This document shows positions 34,752 through 42,701 of a stretch of 64,000 nucleotides of DNA, one piece after another. The translations under genes and the position numbers were made by a program. Source of the stretch: Pseudonocardia autotrophica (lineage in GTDB: Bacteria; Actinomycetota; Actinomycetes; Mycobacteriales; Pseudonocardiaceae); assembly GCF_003945385.1 (NCBI RefSeq), contig NZ_AP018920.1, positions 5,394,001 through 5,458,000 on the forward strand, in the 5' to 3' direction. Within the stretch, counting starts at the first letter, position 1; each line of letters begins with the position of its first letter. The notes below the pieces were generated by a model. It did no database searches and had not been told where the DNA came from. It worked only from the letters and a program-made list of their open reading frames with translations.

Positions 34752-35755
34752 CGCTGATCGTCCTGTCCGTCGTCGGTCCCCGTGTCTCGCCACGGGTCCT
34801 CGCACCAGCCACGCCCGGTCTCGTCGGCATCGTCGAGCAGGTCCTGCCGGACTGCGGCCAGCGCCTGGCGCGCCTGCTCAAGGGGATCCGGCACCAGACC
34901 ACCGGCGCCCTCGTCACCGCGGTCGCTGACAGCGGCGTCGTCGGGCCGGGTCGGATCGGCCTCGTCGCTCGGGCCCGGGTCGGGAGGGTCGTCGTCGGAG
35001 CGCGTGTCGTCGAGCTCGTCGGGCTGACCGTCAGTCTCGATCTGCCACTGCCGGCGGTCCCGCTCGTCATCGACACCGGCGACGATCCAGTCCAGCTCGT
35101 CGGCCTCATCGAACGCGGCCTTCCACCGCTCCCGTTCGGCCGCGGTGATCTCCTCCAGCACCTCGGCCAGCCTGTCGAGGTCCGGGTCGCGTAGTCGCTG
35201 GGCGTCCTGCCACGGCGGCGAGCTCGCGACTACCGGCTCCGCTCCGCTCCCGACGTCGGCCTCGGTGGCGTCGTCGACTCGGTCCTCGGCCGCACGAGCG
35301 TTGTCCGCATCGTCGGTGCGCTCGGTGTGGGGCTCCTCGATGGCGGTCTGCGCAGCGCTGTCCTCGGGGAGTTCCCGGGCTTGCTCGGGCACCGGGCGAG
35401 TGCGGTCGTCGTCCTTGTCGCTGTCCGGATATAGGCTGTAGGCCGTGGTGGCGGTCTCGGCCACCTCGCGGGCCTGCTCGATCAGCCAGGCGCTGTCCAC
35501 CAGACGGCCCCGGAGCGCATCGAGCACGTCGACCCCGGCCTGGTCGACCAGCGCGAACAACCGGTCTGCCCGTTCGTCGGCGACGTCGATATCTCCTCGC
35601 CGCTGATCGACCAGCTCCCGGTACTCCTCACCACCGTCCAGATACGCCTCGGCCCGGGCCCGCATCTGCTGGATGTCGATGTCATAGGCGCGCTTGACCT
35701 CCCGCATCGCCACCACCGCCGCCCGCAACCGGGCCCAGTAGCCCTGCCCGGTCAC
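34748..35755 (-). CDS. Hypothetical acidic transfer-region protein
   Basis: 335 residues. The N-terminal 100 residues are predicted helical/coiled (AAVVAMREVKRAYDIDIQQM, RADRLFALVDQAGVDVLDAL). The remainder is very acidic and low in complexity, with DD and ED runs. No enzyme motif. GTG 35755 overlaps the upstream stop by 4 bp. It may be a structural or DNA-processing accessory of mobilization. Confidence 0.7.
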   Translation of the reverse strand: MTGQGYWARLRAAVVAMREVKRAYDIDIQQMRARAEAYLDGGEEYRELVDQRRGDIDVADERADRLFALVDQAGVDVLDALRGRLVDSAWLIEQAREVAETATTAYSLYPDSDKDDDRTRPVPEQARELPEDSAAQTAIEEPHTERTDDADNARAAEDRVDDATEADVGSGAEPVVASSPPWQDAQRLRDPDLDRLAEVLEEITAAERERWKAAFDEADELDWIVAGVDDERDRRQWQIETDGQPDELDDTRSDDDPPDPGPSDEADPTRPDDAAVSDRGDEGAGGLVPDPLEQARQALAAVRQDLLDDADETGRGWCEDPWRDTGTDDGQDDQR

Positions 35756-36435
35756 GACCGCTCACCCCCGACCGGCCCGGCGGGCGCGGTGGTGGGTGCG
35801 GTGGGCTCGGGTGGGGCGCAGTCGCGGGACCCTGCCCACCAGCGGGCGATCAGCTCGGTGTGCTCGACGCCGGGGACCGTGACCGGGGTGCCGGGTGGGG
35901 TGTTCCAGCCGGGGCGGGTCTGGTGGGTCTCGATCGAGCAGGACCCGACCGACTTGCGTAGCCGGGCCACGACGCCGGGGCGCTGGCGGTCGTGCCAGTC
36001 TCCCGCCGCCCCGACCGAGGCGGCCGGGCCCTGGTAGGCGGCGCACCAGGCATACATCAGCCAGAGGAGTTCCTCGACGACGTCGGGATGCCACAGCCAG
36101 CACTCGGCCAGCACCTTCGCCCCGTCCGGGTAGCGCAGGAACACCGACTCCACCCACACGCACAGCTCCTCGAGCAGCGCGGTGATCTCGCCGGTGTCGG
36201 TGGGCGCGGTCAGCCACGACGGCGCCGCCGGGACCCGGCGCCGTGCGGTCACCGCGGCCAGGGCCTCAGACAGCTGCCCGACCAACCGGCCGAGCTCCCC
36301 CACCTGCCCCGGTAGCGGCTCGAGCTCGGCGACCTGCCGGCGCAGCACCTCGACCTCCCGCGCCAGCCCGGCCAGGGCCCCGCCGGCCTCGGCGGAACCC
36401 GGGTCGGGGTGGGCTGGGTGCGAGGGCCCGCTCAC
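35752..36435 (-). CDS. DUF4913-like hypothetical protein
   Basis: About 227 residues. An N-terminal leucine-rich coiled coil (LAREVEVLRRQVAELEPLPG) is followed by a domain with WVESVFLRYPDGAKVLAECW and HPDVVEELLWLMYAWCAAY, the hallmark of DUF4913 proteins on actinobacterial mobile elements. GTG 36435 is chosen because it overlaps the upstream stop (GTGA) like the other joints of this operon. Role unknown. Confidence 0.72.
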   Translation of the reverse strand: MSGPSHPAHPDPGSAEAGGALAGLAREVEVLRRQVAELEPLPGQVGELGRLVGQLSEALAAVTARRRVPAAPSWLTAPTDTGEITALLEELCVWVESVFLRYPDGAKVLAECWLWHPDVVEELLWLMYAWCAAYQGPAASVGAAGDWHDRQRPGVVARLRKSVGSCSIETHQTRPGWNTPPGTPVTVPGVEHTELIARWWAGSRDCAPPEPTAPTTAPAGPVGGERS

Positions 36436-37349
36436 CGCTCCCACCCCGCCGCATCGGCTCCGGCATCAGCGTCGGTGGTCCCGACTGCAGGTCGCCCGGT
36501 GGCCGGTTCCTGGTCGAGCTCTCCTGCGACGGCGTCGACCTGGGACTGCTGGACCAGGTGGGAGAAGTGGCGCATCTCGGCCTCGGTCAACGGCCGCACC
36601 CCGCCATCGGCGTCCTCGTCCGGGGTGAACCACAGCCCGCCCACGAACGCACCCGGGCCCTCGTCGAGGACCCGCTCGCGATCCCCGCGCTCATCGGTCT
36701 CGACCTCGGCCGGCGCATCGTCGCGGGCATGATCCGGGGCGCTCACTCGGCCCTGCTCGTCATCGCAATCGGATTCGTCGGTGTCGTCGGCGTAGGTGTC
36801 TTCGCCGTGCTCCTGGTGCTGGCTCAGCGCGGCGGCCTCGGCCGCGGCTTCTGCGGCGCGCATGCGGGTGTCGTGGGCGGCGGTGGCCTCGCGGTGCGAG
36901 CGCTCCCGCCCGTCCCGGCCGACGGCCACCAGGCGTGGCTGTGGCTCGCACCCGGCGGTGGTGGTGAGCTCATCGAGTCCGACCGGATTGGCGCGGTAGC
37001 CCCACATCTCGGCATCCGAGTGCAGCCCCTCCAGCCGCTCGCGGTCGGTGATCGCCGAGGTCCCGGCGGCCTCCCGCACCGCAACGACCGCGATCCCCTC
37101 GGCACGAGCCCGCGCTCGGGCGACGGTCTCCCCACCGGGGAAGTCGACCCACCCGAACCGCGCCCGGGCGTCGTCGAGATCGAACTCATCGAGTCGCCAC
37201 CCCTCCGACGGCCGTCCGTAGTTGCCGGTGGCGTCCCGCAGGTAGGAGGCGATGACCTGCTCGGCGTCCGCCCGGCCACCGGGCAGGTCGGCCGCGAGCC
37301 GATCCACGGCCTCACCCGGGGTCAGCAGCTCGTAGTCCCCGGCGCTCAT
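36432..37349 (-). CDS. Hypothetical transfer-region protein (305 aa)
   Basis: 305 residues, acidic. The N-terminal part has TPGEAVDRLAADLPGGRADA followed by EQVIASYLRDATGNYGRP, resembling a small helical domain. The middle has GRDGRERSHREATAAHDTRM and the C-terminus LTEAEMRHFSHLVQQSQVDA. No catalytic motif. Both ends overlap neighbours (ATGA with the coupling-protein gene, GTGA with the DUF4913-like gene). Confidence 0.68.
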   Translation of the reverse strand: MSAGDYELLTPGEAVDRLAADLPGGRADAEQVIASYLRDATGNYGRPSEGWRLDEFDLDDARARFGWVDFPGGETVARARARAEGIAVVAVREAAGTSAITDRERLEGLHSDAEMWGYRANPVGLDELTTTAGCEPQPRLVAVGRDGRERSHREATAAHDTRMRAAEAAAEAAALSQHQEHGEDTYADDTDESDCDDEQGRVSAPDHARDDAPAEVETDERGDRERVLDEGPGAFVGGLWFTPDEDADGGVRPLTEAEMRHFSHLVQQSQVDAVAGELDQEPATGRPAVGTTDADAGADAAGWER

Positions 37350-39256
37350 CGCTGCGGCTCCTGTCCGTCACCCTCGTACGGACCATCGGCGGGCTCGATC
37401 AGCGCCGGCCGGTCCTCGGGCTGGTCGGCGCTGCGGATGGCGCGCAGCTCGGCGAACATCGCGTTCGACGACCGCACCCGCGCCGCGGCCTCCCCGAACC
37501 GGTCAGGCCACCGCCGCGCCAGCACCACCAGGACCCGCTCCACCTGCAGATCGGCCCACGTCCGGACCGCCTCACGGCGGTGATGCCGGCGGGACTCGGC
37601 CTCGACCCGCGCCAGGCCGCAGGCGCGGCGGCGGACATCGCGACGGCGCCACGCCATCCGGGCCCGCCCGATCACCGGCGCGATCCCGCGCCGGATCACC
37701 ACGACCCGCCCGGCGGGCAGGTTCGCGATCTGCGCCGGCGCCAGCACCGGCGCCTTCCGCACGCTGCGCGAGGCGACCCGGCCGTGCTCGTCGGTCGTGG
37801 CGACCTTCTCGTCCCGGTCGCCTGCGAGGGTGGACCAGAACTCCAGATCGGACTTGTCCCGCGTCCCACCGAAGATCATCACCGCGGCGGTGTTGTTCAG
37901 GATCGTCGCCGCCTTGTGCTCGCCCCACCGCGCCAACAACTGCGCACGGGACTGGAACGCACACACGATCGTCACCCCGCGACCACCCATGTCCGCCGTC
38001 CACGACTCCAACGGCACCGGCGAGATCAACGCGGCCTCGTCGAGGAACAACCCCAGCGGCGGGTCGAGGCGACCCGCCGGGCGCCCGGCCGCGAGGCGGC
38101 GGGCCTCGCGGGCGATGTGCCCGGTCAGCGCACACACCAGCGGTGCGGTCTGGGCCTCCTCCGCCCCGAGCAGGAACACCGTGGCGCGCTCCTCGAGTAG
38201 GCGGGCGACGTCGAAGCCCTCCCCTCGCTCGGCCGCCGCGGCAGCGGCCGGATGGGTCAGCCACCCCAGCGCGGGCATCACACTCGAGGTGATCGACGAA
38301 CGGGTGCGCTCGTTGGTGGTCAGGAACTGCATCGCGTCCTGCTCGAACGCCGTGACCCCCGAGCGCCGCAACAACGCCGGCACCTCACGCCCCGCCGTAT
38401 CCGGATCCGCAACCCACCCCAGGACCTCGGCCATCGCCTTGCCGCCCAACGCCGCCGCGTGCAGCAACGCAGCCAACACGCGGCGGGCCTGGCCGTCCCA
38501 GAACTCCCGATCCCCACCCGCACCGGACGCCACCGCGGCGAGCATGTCCGTGGCCCGCTCAGTGGCCGTCACCGGATCGCCGCAGCCGGTCAGCGGGTCG
38601 AACGTGATCGTCGAGGGCCGATCGCCGAGGCCGGCGGGGTTGAACACCGCCACCGGCCCCCGGCCCGCACGCAGCGGCCCGCACAGATCCAGCAGATCCG
38701 TCCGGGTCGAGGTCACCAACGCCGCACCCGGGGCGTCGAGGACCCGCCCGGCCAGCCATCCGGTCTTCCCGGTCCGCGGGCCGCCGACGACGATCACCAC
38801 GTCCTCGACCAGCGCCCACACCCGTAGCGCCCCGGTGCGGCACAGTTCGACTGCTGCCTCGCTGGTCGCCAGCCGCACCCGCTGTATCCAGGGCAGACCG
38901 GCCAGAGACGGGCGGACTGTGCTCGTGCGTCGCCGCACCGCGAGCGTCCCCGCGTGACGCACCACGTCCAGCGACGACGCCACACCGACTTTGCGGCGCG
39001 ACCGAGACGCCCACCGCGACACCGTCGCCGAAGACCGCGACCACCGATGCCACACGATCGCTGCCACGATCAGCCCGGCGGCGGCGAACGCCGGCCACGC
39101 CAGGGTCTGCAGCAGGGTCGCCGCCGGCAGGGCGGCAAGCAGGCCGAGCCCGGCGGCCAGCAGACGGGCACCGCGTGCCCAAGCGAACGCGGCAGCCAGG
39201 GCGAACCCGGTCAAGAACAGCACGGTCGTCCCGACCGTGGCCAGCATGGCGATCAT
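37346..39256 (-). CDS. TraG/VirD4-like type IV coupling protein
   Basis: 636 residues. Two N-terminal hydrophobic helices (ATVGTTVLFLTGFALAAAFA, LQTLAWPAFAAAGLIVAAIV) anchor a cytoplasmic ATPase. Walker A is VGGPRTGKT (about 161-169), Walker B LGLFLDEAALI (about 402-412), followed by VTIVCAFQSRAQLLARWG. This is the hexameric pump that brings the relaxase-DNA complex to a secretion channel. No VirB4-like channel ATPase is in the element. ATG 39256 overlaps the upstream stop. Confidence 0.9.
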   Translation of the reverse strand: MIAMLATVGTTVLFLTGFALAAAFAWARGARLLAAGLGLLAALPAATLLQTLAWPAFAAAGLIVAAIVWHRWSRSSATVSRWASRSRRKVGVASSLDVVRHAGTLAVRRRTSTVRPSLAGLPWIQRVRLATSEAAVELCRTGALRVWALVEDVVIVVGGPRTGKTGWLAGRVLDAPGAALVTSTRTDLLDLCGPLRAGRGPVAVFNPAGLGDRPSTITFDPLTGCGDPVTATERATDMLAAVASGAGGDREFWDGQARRVLAALLHAAALGGKAMAEVLGWVADPDTAGREVPALLRRSGVTAFEQDAMQFLTTNERTRSSITSSVMPALGWLTHPAAAAAAERGEGFDVARLLEERATVFLLGAEEAQTAPLVCALTGHIAREARRLAAGRPAGRLDPPLGLFLDEAALISPVPLESWTADMGGRGVTIVCAFQSRAQLLARWGEHKAATILNNTAAVMIFGGTRDKSDLEFWSTLAGDRDEKVATTDEHGRVASRSVRKAPVLAPAQIANLPAGRVVVIRRGIAPVIGRARMAWRRRDVRRRACGLARVEAESRRHHRREAVRTWADLQVERVLVVLARRWPDRFGEAAARVRSSNAMFAELRAIRSADQPEDRPALIEPADGPYEGDGQEPQR

Positions 39257-39816
39257 CGCTGATCACCCCGCCCACTGAACTGGCGGTGACGAGCGGCGCC
39301 CCACTCGCGGACGGACTCGTCCCAGCGCGCGCAGTCGTCGGCGTGGCCGTACTCATGGCACACCGGCGACGACCCGAACGGGCCCGCGTCCTCGATCTCG
39401 CGCTCGCAGCAGCCGCAGCGCCAGCGGGTCTGCGGGAACCCCACCTTCTCCCGCGACGCCCGATCCGGGTCACGGCCCTCGACGATCCACTCGTACGCGG
39501 TGTCCTCGCGCGGATCCCCACCGCCGGTCGGCAGGCCCATCGCGGCACCGATCTCATCCCACGACCAGCCTGCGCCGCGCGCCTGCAAGGCGTGCAGCGT
39601 GACCTGCTCGATCGCCGCCTCACGGATCAGGTGTGCAGCGCGCAGCCCCAGCAGGGGCTTGTCCAGCGCCCAGACCCCGATTTCGGACCCGGCGGGCTGC
39701 TCCCGGATCTCCTTCGTCCACAGCCCCTCCTTCGCGCAGCGACGAATCAGCCGCTGGAGGCGGGCTCGCCACAGGACTTGCTCGCTGACGCGCAGGTCAC
39801 GGAACAACGCCGCCAT
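39253..39816 (-). CDS. Zinc-ribbon hypothetical protein, paralogue A
   Basis: 187 residues. It shares a layout with the next gene upstream: a central HTH-like helix pair (LHALQARGAGWSWDEIGAAM), a TAYEWIVEGRDP segment, then a zinc ribbon (WRCGCCEREIEDAGPF...CHEYGHADDCARW). ATG 39816 overlaps the upstream stop (TGATG). DNA binding is inferred from the HTH-like and zinc-ribbon parts. Confidence 0.68.
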   Translation of the reverse strand: MAALFRDLRVSEQVLWRARLQRLIRRCAKEGLWTKEIREQPAGSEIGVWALDKPLLGLRAAHLIREAAIEQVTLHALQARGAGWSWDEIGAAMGLPTGGGDPREDTAYEWIVEGRDPDRASREKVGFPQTRWRCGCCEREIEDAGPFGSSPVCHEYGHADDCARWDESVREWGAARHRQFSGRGDQR

Positions 39817-40358
39817 CAGTCGGTCCTCCCCGTTCGCTCGCACCACGCCGCGATGTCCTGCAGGTGTCGTGCGCATCCACGGGAGTGACCGCCCTCTTGG
39901 TCGTCCGGATGCGACTCGAACGGCCCGTCATCGGTGATCAGCTGGTCGCAGGCGCCGCAGCGCCAGTACGCCGAGGGAGTCCGGAACGACCGGACCTCCT
40001 CCGGGGCCGGTTCGGGCACGCGTCCGACGACCAGCCAGTCGAAGGCCGTCTCGCCCGCGGAGCCGAGCCCGTCGGTGGACAGATCCAGGGCCTTTGCGAC
40101 CTCGTCCCATGACCGGCCGGCGGCGCGGGCCGTGCGTGCGTACTCGTAGAGCTGCGCCTCGCCGACGTTGCGCAGCAGCAGCGCGGCGCGAAGACCGGCC
40201 AGAGGGTCATCGAGCTTGCGGTCGGTGAACACCGTGAACCCGGGAATCGGGATCTCGACCTCGGTCGCGTCGAACACGTCGACCGCGATACGGCGGACCA
40301 GCTCGCGGATCCTGCCGGCAGCGGTCGTCGTCGGGGACACGTCGAACAGGCCCATCAC
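39816..40358 (-). CDS. Zinc-ribbon hypothetical protein, paralogue B
   Basis: About 180 residues. It repeats the architecture of its downstream neighbour: GLRAALLLRNV, AGRSWDEVAKALDL, TAFDWLVVGRVPEP, and a ribbon WRCGACDQLITDDGPF..GHSRGCARH. A tandem duplication is evident. GTG 40358 (or ATG 40355) overlaps the WhiB-like gene stop. Confidence 0.68.
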   Translation of the reverse strand: MMGLFDVSPTTTAAGRIRELVRRIAVDVFDATEVEIPIPGFTVFTDRKLDDPLAGLRAALLLRNVGEAQLYEYARTARAAGRSWDEVAKALDLSTDGLGSAGETAFDWLVVGRVPEPAPEEVRSFRTPSAYWRCGACDQLITDDGPFESHPDDQEGGHSRGCARHLQDIAAWCERTGRTD

Positions 40359-40807
40359 CGACCACCACCGATGATCGAAGCGGTGACGGTCGCGGCCCAG
40401 CGATCCACGGTCCGGCGAGTCACTCCAAGCGTGCGGGCGATCTCCTCGCGGTCGACGCCCTCGGCCAGCGCTGCCCGACCGGCAGCGATGATGTGTGCCC
40501 GGTCGGTGCGGAGGACCGGGGCGGGACCGTTGGTACCCAGTTCGGCGCGACGGACCCGGCGGGCCGACGCCCGACGGGCGCGGCGGCGCTCCTCCTCACT
40601 CATCCCGCCGGCCACGCCGTGCGGGAGATAGGCGATCGCCCACTCCCTGCAGACAGCTTGCACCGGGCAGCGGCGGCACACCCGCTTCGCGCGGGCCACC
40701 TCGCGGTCGTACAAGGCGCCGACGTCCGCCGTAGGAAAGAACCTCTCGGGGTCCACCGACCGGCACGCCGCACGGGCACGCCAACGGTCGTCGTCTCGCT
40801 CTACCAT
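40355..40807 (-). CDS. WhiB-family iron-sulphur regulator with HTH tail
   Basis: 150 residues. The four cluster cysteines are in ACRSVDP (first) and VCRRCPVQAVC (the CxxCxxxxxC set), followed by the GGMSEEERR turn typical of Wbl proteins. Unusually, the C-terminus adds an HTH-like module (ALAEGVDREEIARTLGVTRR then TVDRW). ATG 40807 is preceded by AGGAGAGG. The frame also reaches ATG 40918, which overlaps the upstream stop as ATGA, so a 187-residue form is possible. It probably regulates transfer genes. Confidence 0.85.
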   Translation of the reverse strand: MVERDDDRWRARAACRSVDPERFFPTADVGALYDREVARAKRVCRRCPVQAVCREWAIAYLPHGVAGGMSEEERRRARRASARRVRRAELGTNGPAPVLRTDRAHIIAAGRAALAEGVDREEIARTLGVTRRTVDRWAATVTASIIGGGR

Positions 40808-40914
40808 CGGTTCCTCTCCTGCCTTCTGCTGATGCGCGGGGAGAGCGGCCCGGCGGCTGTGTCCCGCCAAGAACCCGTCGCCGGGCCGTCTCATGTGGTC
40901 GTGTAGTTGCCTCG

Positions 40915-41289
40915 TCATGTCCCGGTTCCTCTCGGCCGGACTCGTCGGGGTGCCGGGAAGAGACCGGCCGCTGCGTCCTCTTCGGCGCGGCGGGCGTCAT
41001 CGCCTGGCTTCTCGGCTCGGATTCGTGCGCCCGGTAGCTGGTCGGCCAGGTGCGCCAGCCAGGACGGCAGTGGGCGGTTCTCCAGTAGGCAGAGCGCGAC
41101 TGCGTAGGACGGGCACCCCGGCCGGCCCCGGTCCACCGCCCACCGGCACGTCGGGCAGTGGCCCGAGCGCTGGGAGTCGTGATTGACGAGGACCTGCAAC
41201 CGGACGGTGCGGGCCGTGAAGCCGGCGAGCCGTCGATCGAGGTCGACGAGCAGCACTCCGCTGGAGGCCCGCTCCCCCGCGGCGTTCAT
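40915..41289 (-). CDS. Small zinc-finger-like hypothetical protein
   Basis: 124 residues. The cysteine-rich centre HCPTCRWAVDRGRPGCPSYA could bind zinc. It is preceded by a strand-rich N-terminus (VLLVDLDRRLAGFTARTVRL) and followed by WLAHLADQLPGARIRAE. ATG 41289 overlaps the upstream stop (ATGA). Unknown function; conserved position in the coupled operon. Confidence 0.65.
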   Translation of the reverse strand: MNAAGERASSGVLLVDLDRRLAGFTARTVRLQVLVNHDSQRSGHCPTCRWAVDRGRPGCPSYAVALCLLENRPLPSWLAHLADQLPGARIRAEKPGDDARRAEEDAAAGLFPAPRRVRPRGTGT

Positions 41290-41480
41290 CGGCGCACCTC
41301 GACCGGCTCAGGTACCCGGCCTCGGTCATCCGGGCACAGCACGGATCCGTCGCGGTGGGAGAACTCCAGCGGCCGCCCCGCCCGGTCTGGCCAGCCAGTG
41401 GGCGGTTCGCCCGTCACCGACTGTTGGCAGCCCGGACAGGACAGCGCCGATACGTCGATTCGATCCGCGGTGGCCGTCAT
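41286..41480 (-). CDS. 64-residue zinc-finger-like protein
   Basis: 64 residues with CPGCQ near the N-terminus and LCPDDRGR near the C-terminus, a possible small metal-binding protein. ATG 41480 overlaps the upstream stop, and its own stop overlaps the next ATG. Supported mainly by the two precise overlaps. Confidence 0.6.
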   Translation of the reverse strand: MTATADRIDVSALSCPGCQQSVTGEPPTGWPDRAGRPLEFSHRDGSVLCPDDRGRVPEPVEVRR

Positions 41481-41722
41481 CCGGCACCGCCCCCGGTCGA
41501 GGCGTGCTCGGCCGGCGTCCGGTTGAGGGCCGGAGTCGCAGCTTGATCGAACGCCGAGATGAAAGTCGCCACTGCATCCGGTACGCCCTGCCCGACCGGT
41601 GTCGCCACGAACACGACCGCAGCAATCACGGTGAACGCCGCAGCGCCCGCCGCCGAGCGCGCCTTCGCGCAGATGACCGCCCCCGCGACCAGGACCAGCA
41701 GCACCACACCGACGCCGCCCAT
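41477..41722 (-). CDS. Small two-helix membrane protein
   Basis: 81 residues. Two hydrophobic helices (VGVVLLVLVAGAVICA and AAFTVIAAVVFVATPVGQG) precede a hydrophilic tail. ATG 41722 shares its A with the stop of the excisionase-like gene (TGATG). Possibly a mating-pair or regulatory membrane peptide; function unknown. Confidence 0.62.
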   Translation of the reverse strand: MGGVGVVLLVLVAGAVICAKARSAAGAAAFTVIAAVVFVATPVGQGVPDAVATFISAFDQAATPALNRTPAEHASTGGGAG

Positions 41723-41979
41723 CACCCGGTACTCCCCCGCTGCGCCGGCGCCCAGCCGGATGCATCGACGACGGTTTGCTCGGCGACCGCCAGGTCCGCG
41801 ATCGCCTCGATCGCCTTCGCCGGGATGATCAGCCGCCCCCGGACCTTCACCGCCGGGAACTCCCCCGCCGCTATCGCCCGGTAGACCGTCATCGTCGACA
41901 TCCCGAACATCGCCGCGACCTGCGCGACGCTGTAGAACCTCGGCGCCGCCGTCACGGCCACCGGCTCCAGCTTGCTCAT
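41722..41979 (-). CDS. Excisionase-like HTH protein (Xis/AlpA type)
   Basis: 85 residues with a MerR/HTH_17-type winged helix: FYSVAQVAAMFGMSTMTVYR, AIAAGEFPAVKVRGRLIIPA. Such proteins act as recombination-directionality factors or activators of element genes. ATG 41979 follows GAGGGAGG. It is the first gene of the coupled transfer operon and is divergent from an XRE regulator, an arrangement like a phage or ICE decision switch. Confidence 0.82.
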   Translation of the reverse strand: MSKLEPVAVTAAPRFYSVAQVAAMFGMSTMTVYRAIAAGEFPAVKVRGRLIIPAKAIEAIADLAVAEQTVVDASGWAPAQRGSTG

Positions 41980-42010
41980 CGCCTGCCTCCCTCTCGTAGA
42001 TTCGCCATGC

Positions 42011-42040
42011 GCTAACTATAGCACCAATATTAGCTGCTAA
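42011..42040. promoter_or_regulatory. Operator/promoter region between Xis-like and XRE genes
   Basis: An AT-rich island holds two related palindromes: GCTA-ACTA-TAGC (42011-42022) and TTAGC-T-GCTAA (42030-42040). A TATAGT -10-like hexamer for the leftward operon lies at 42020-42015 on the minus strand, inside the first palindrome. This fits repression of the transfer operon by the XRE protein. Confidence 0.5.
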
Positions 42041-42153
42041 AACTAGTCCTAGGCTGTTGATCCTGCGGCTCGATGGCCCGACCGGAGTCGTCACCGCTAG
42101 CCTCGGCACCGAAATCAGCAGGTCCCGCCTGCTGGAACGACAGGAAGGTGCGC

Positions 42154-42510
42154 GTGGCCAAGGACTGGGACGCCGTCGCCGAGGCGATCAAGACTCGGCT
42201 GGCCGAGCTCGACATGACGCAGGCCGAGCTCGCGACCCGCGCGGGTGTCGCCCTGATGACCGTCCGGGAGCTGCAGCACAACCTTCAGCCGCGCCGGCGG
42301 AGCCCTCGCACCCTCACCGCGGTCTCCGAAGCGCTCGGCTGGCCGGGCGATCAGATTGCCCGGATCCTCGATGGCGACCAGGTCGACGACCCCGACGCCG
42401 ACGACCCCGTGCTCGCCGAGCTGGACTCGCTCAAGGCGGACGTGATTGCGCTCGTTCGACGGATCGACGCCATCGAGCGTCGGCTAGGTCCCGACGCCGA
42501 CGACGCCTGA
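42154..42510 (+). CDS. XRE-family HTH regulator
   Basis: 118 residues. HTH_3 is at about 8-65 (IKTRLAELDMTQAELATRAG, VALMTVRELQ), and a C-terminal coiled coil (ELDSLKADVIALVRRIDAIE) would support dimerisation. GTG 42154 has AGGAAGG upstream; GTG 42148 is possible. It is divergent from the excisionase-led operon and a candidate repressor of it. Confidence 0.8.
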   Translation: MAKDWDAVAEAIKTRLAELDMTQAELATRAGVALMTVRELQHNLQPRRRSPRTLTAVSEALGWPGDQIARILDGDQVDDPDADDPVLAELDSLKADVIALVRRIDAIERRLGPDADDA

Positions 42511-42604
42511 GCCGCTCGACCCGCTCGGCCATCTCTCGGGTCAGCTCGCGCAGCTCCGTGAACTCGGCCCCGGGGTCCCGTGGCTGTGGTGCACTGCTGT
42601 TCAT
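42431..42604 (-). CDS. Possible small coiled-coil protein (weak)
   Basis: 57 codons from ATG 42604 with a heptad-like helix (FTELRELTREMAERVERLRR). Its 3' end overlaps the XRE gene by 80 bp on the other strand. Plausible but unsupported by any family. Confidence 0.25.
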   Translation of the reverse strand: MNSSAPQPRDPGAEFTELRELTREMAERVERLRRRRRRDLADARWRRSVERAQSRPP

Positions 42605-42701
42605 GACGTAGACGATTGCGGTGCACGGCGGAACAAAGCAGGTCAGAACCCTGGTAGCGCAGGGCATTCGGCGGGCACACTGGACCGACGACCGATCGGG
42701 G

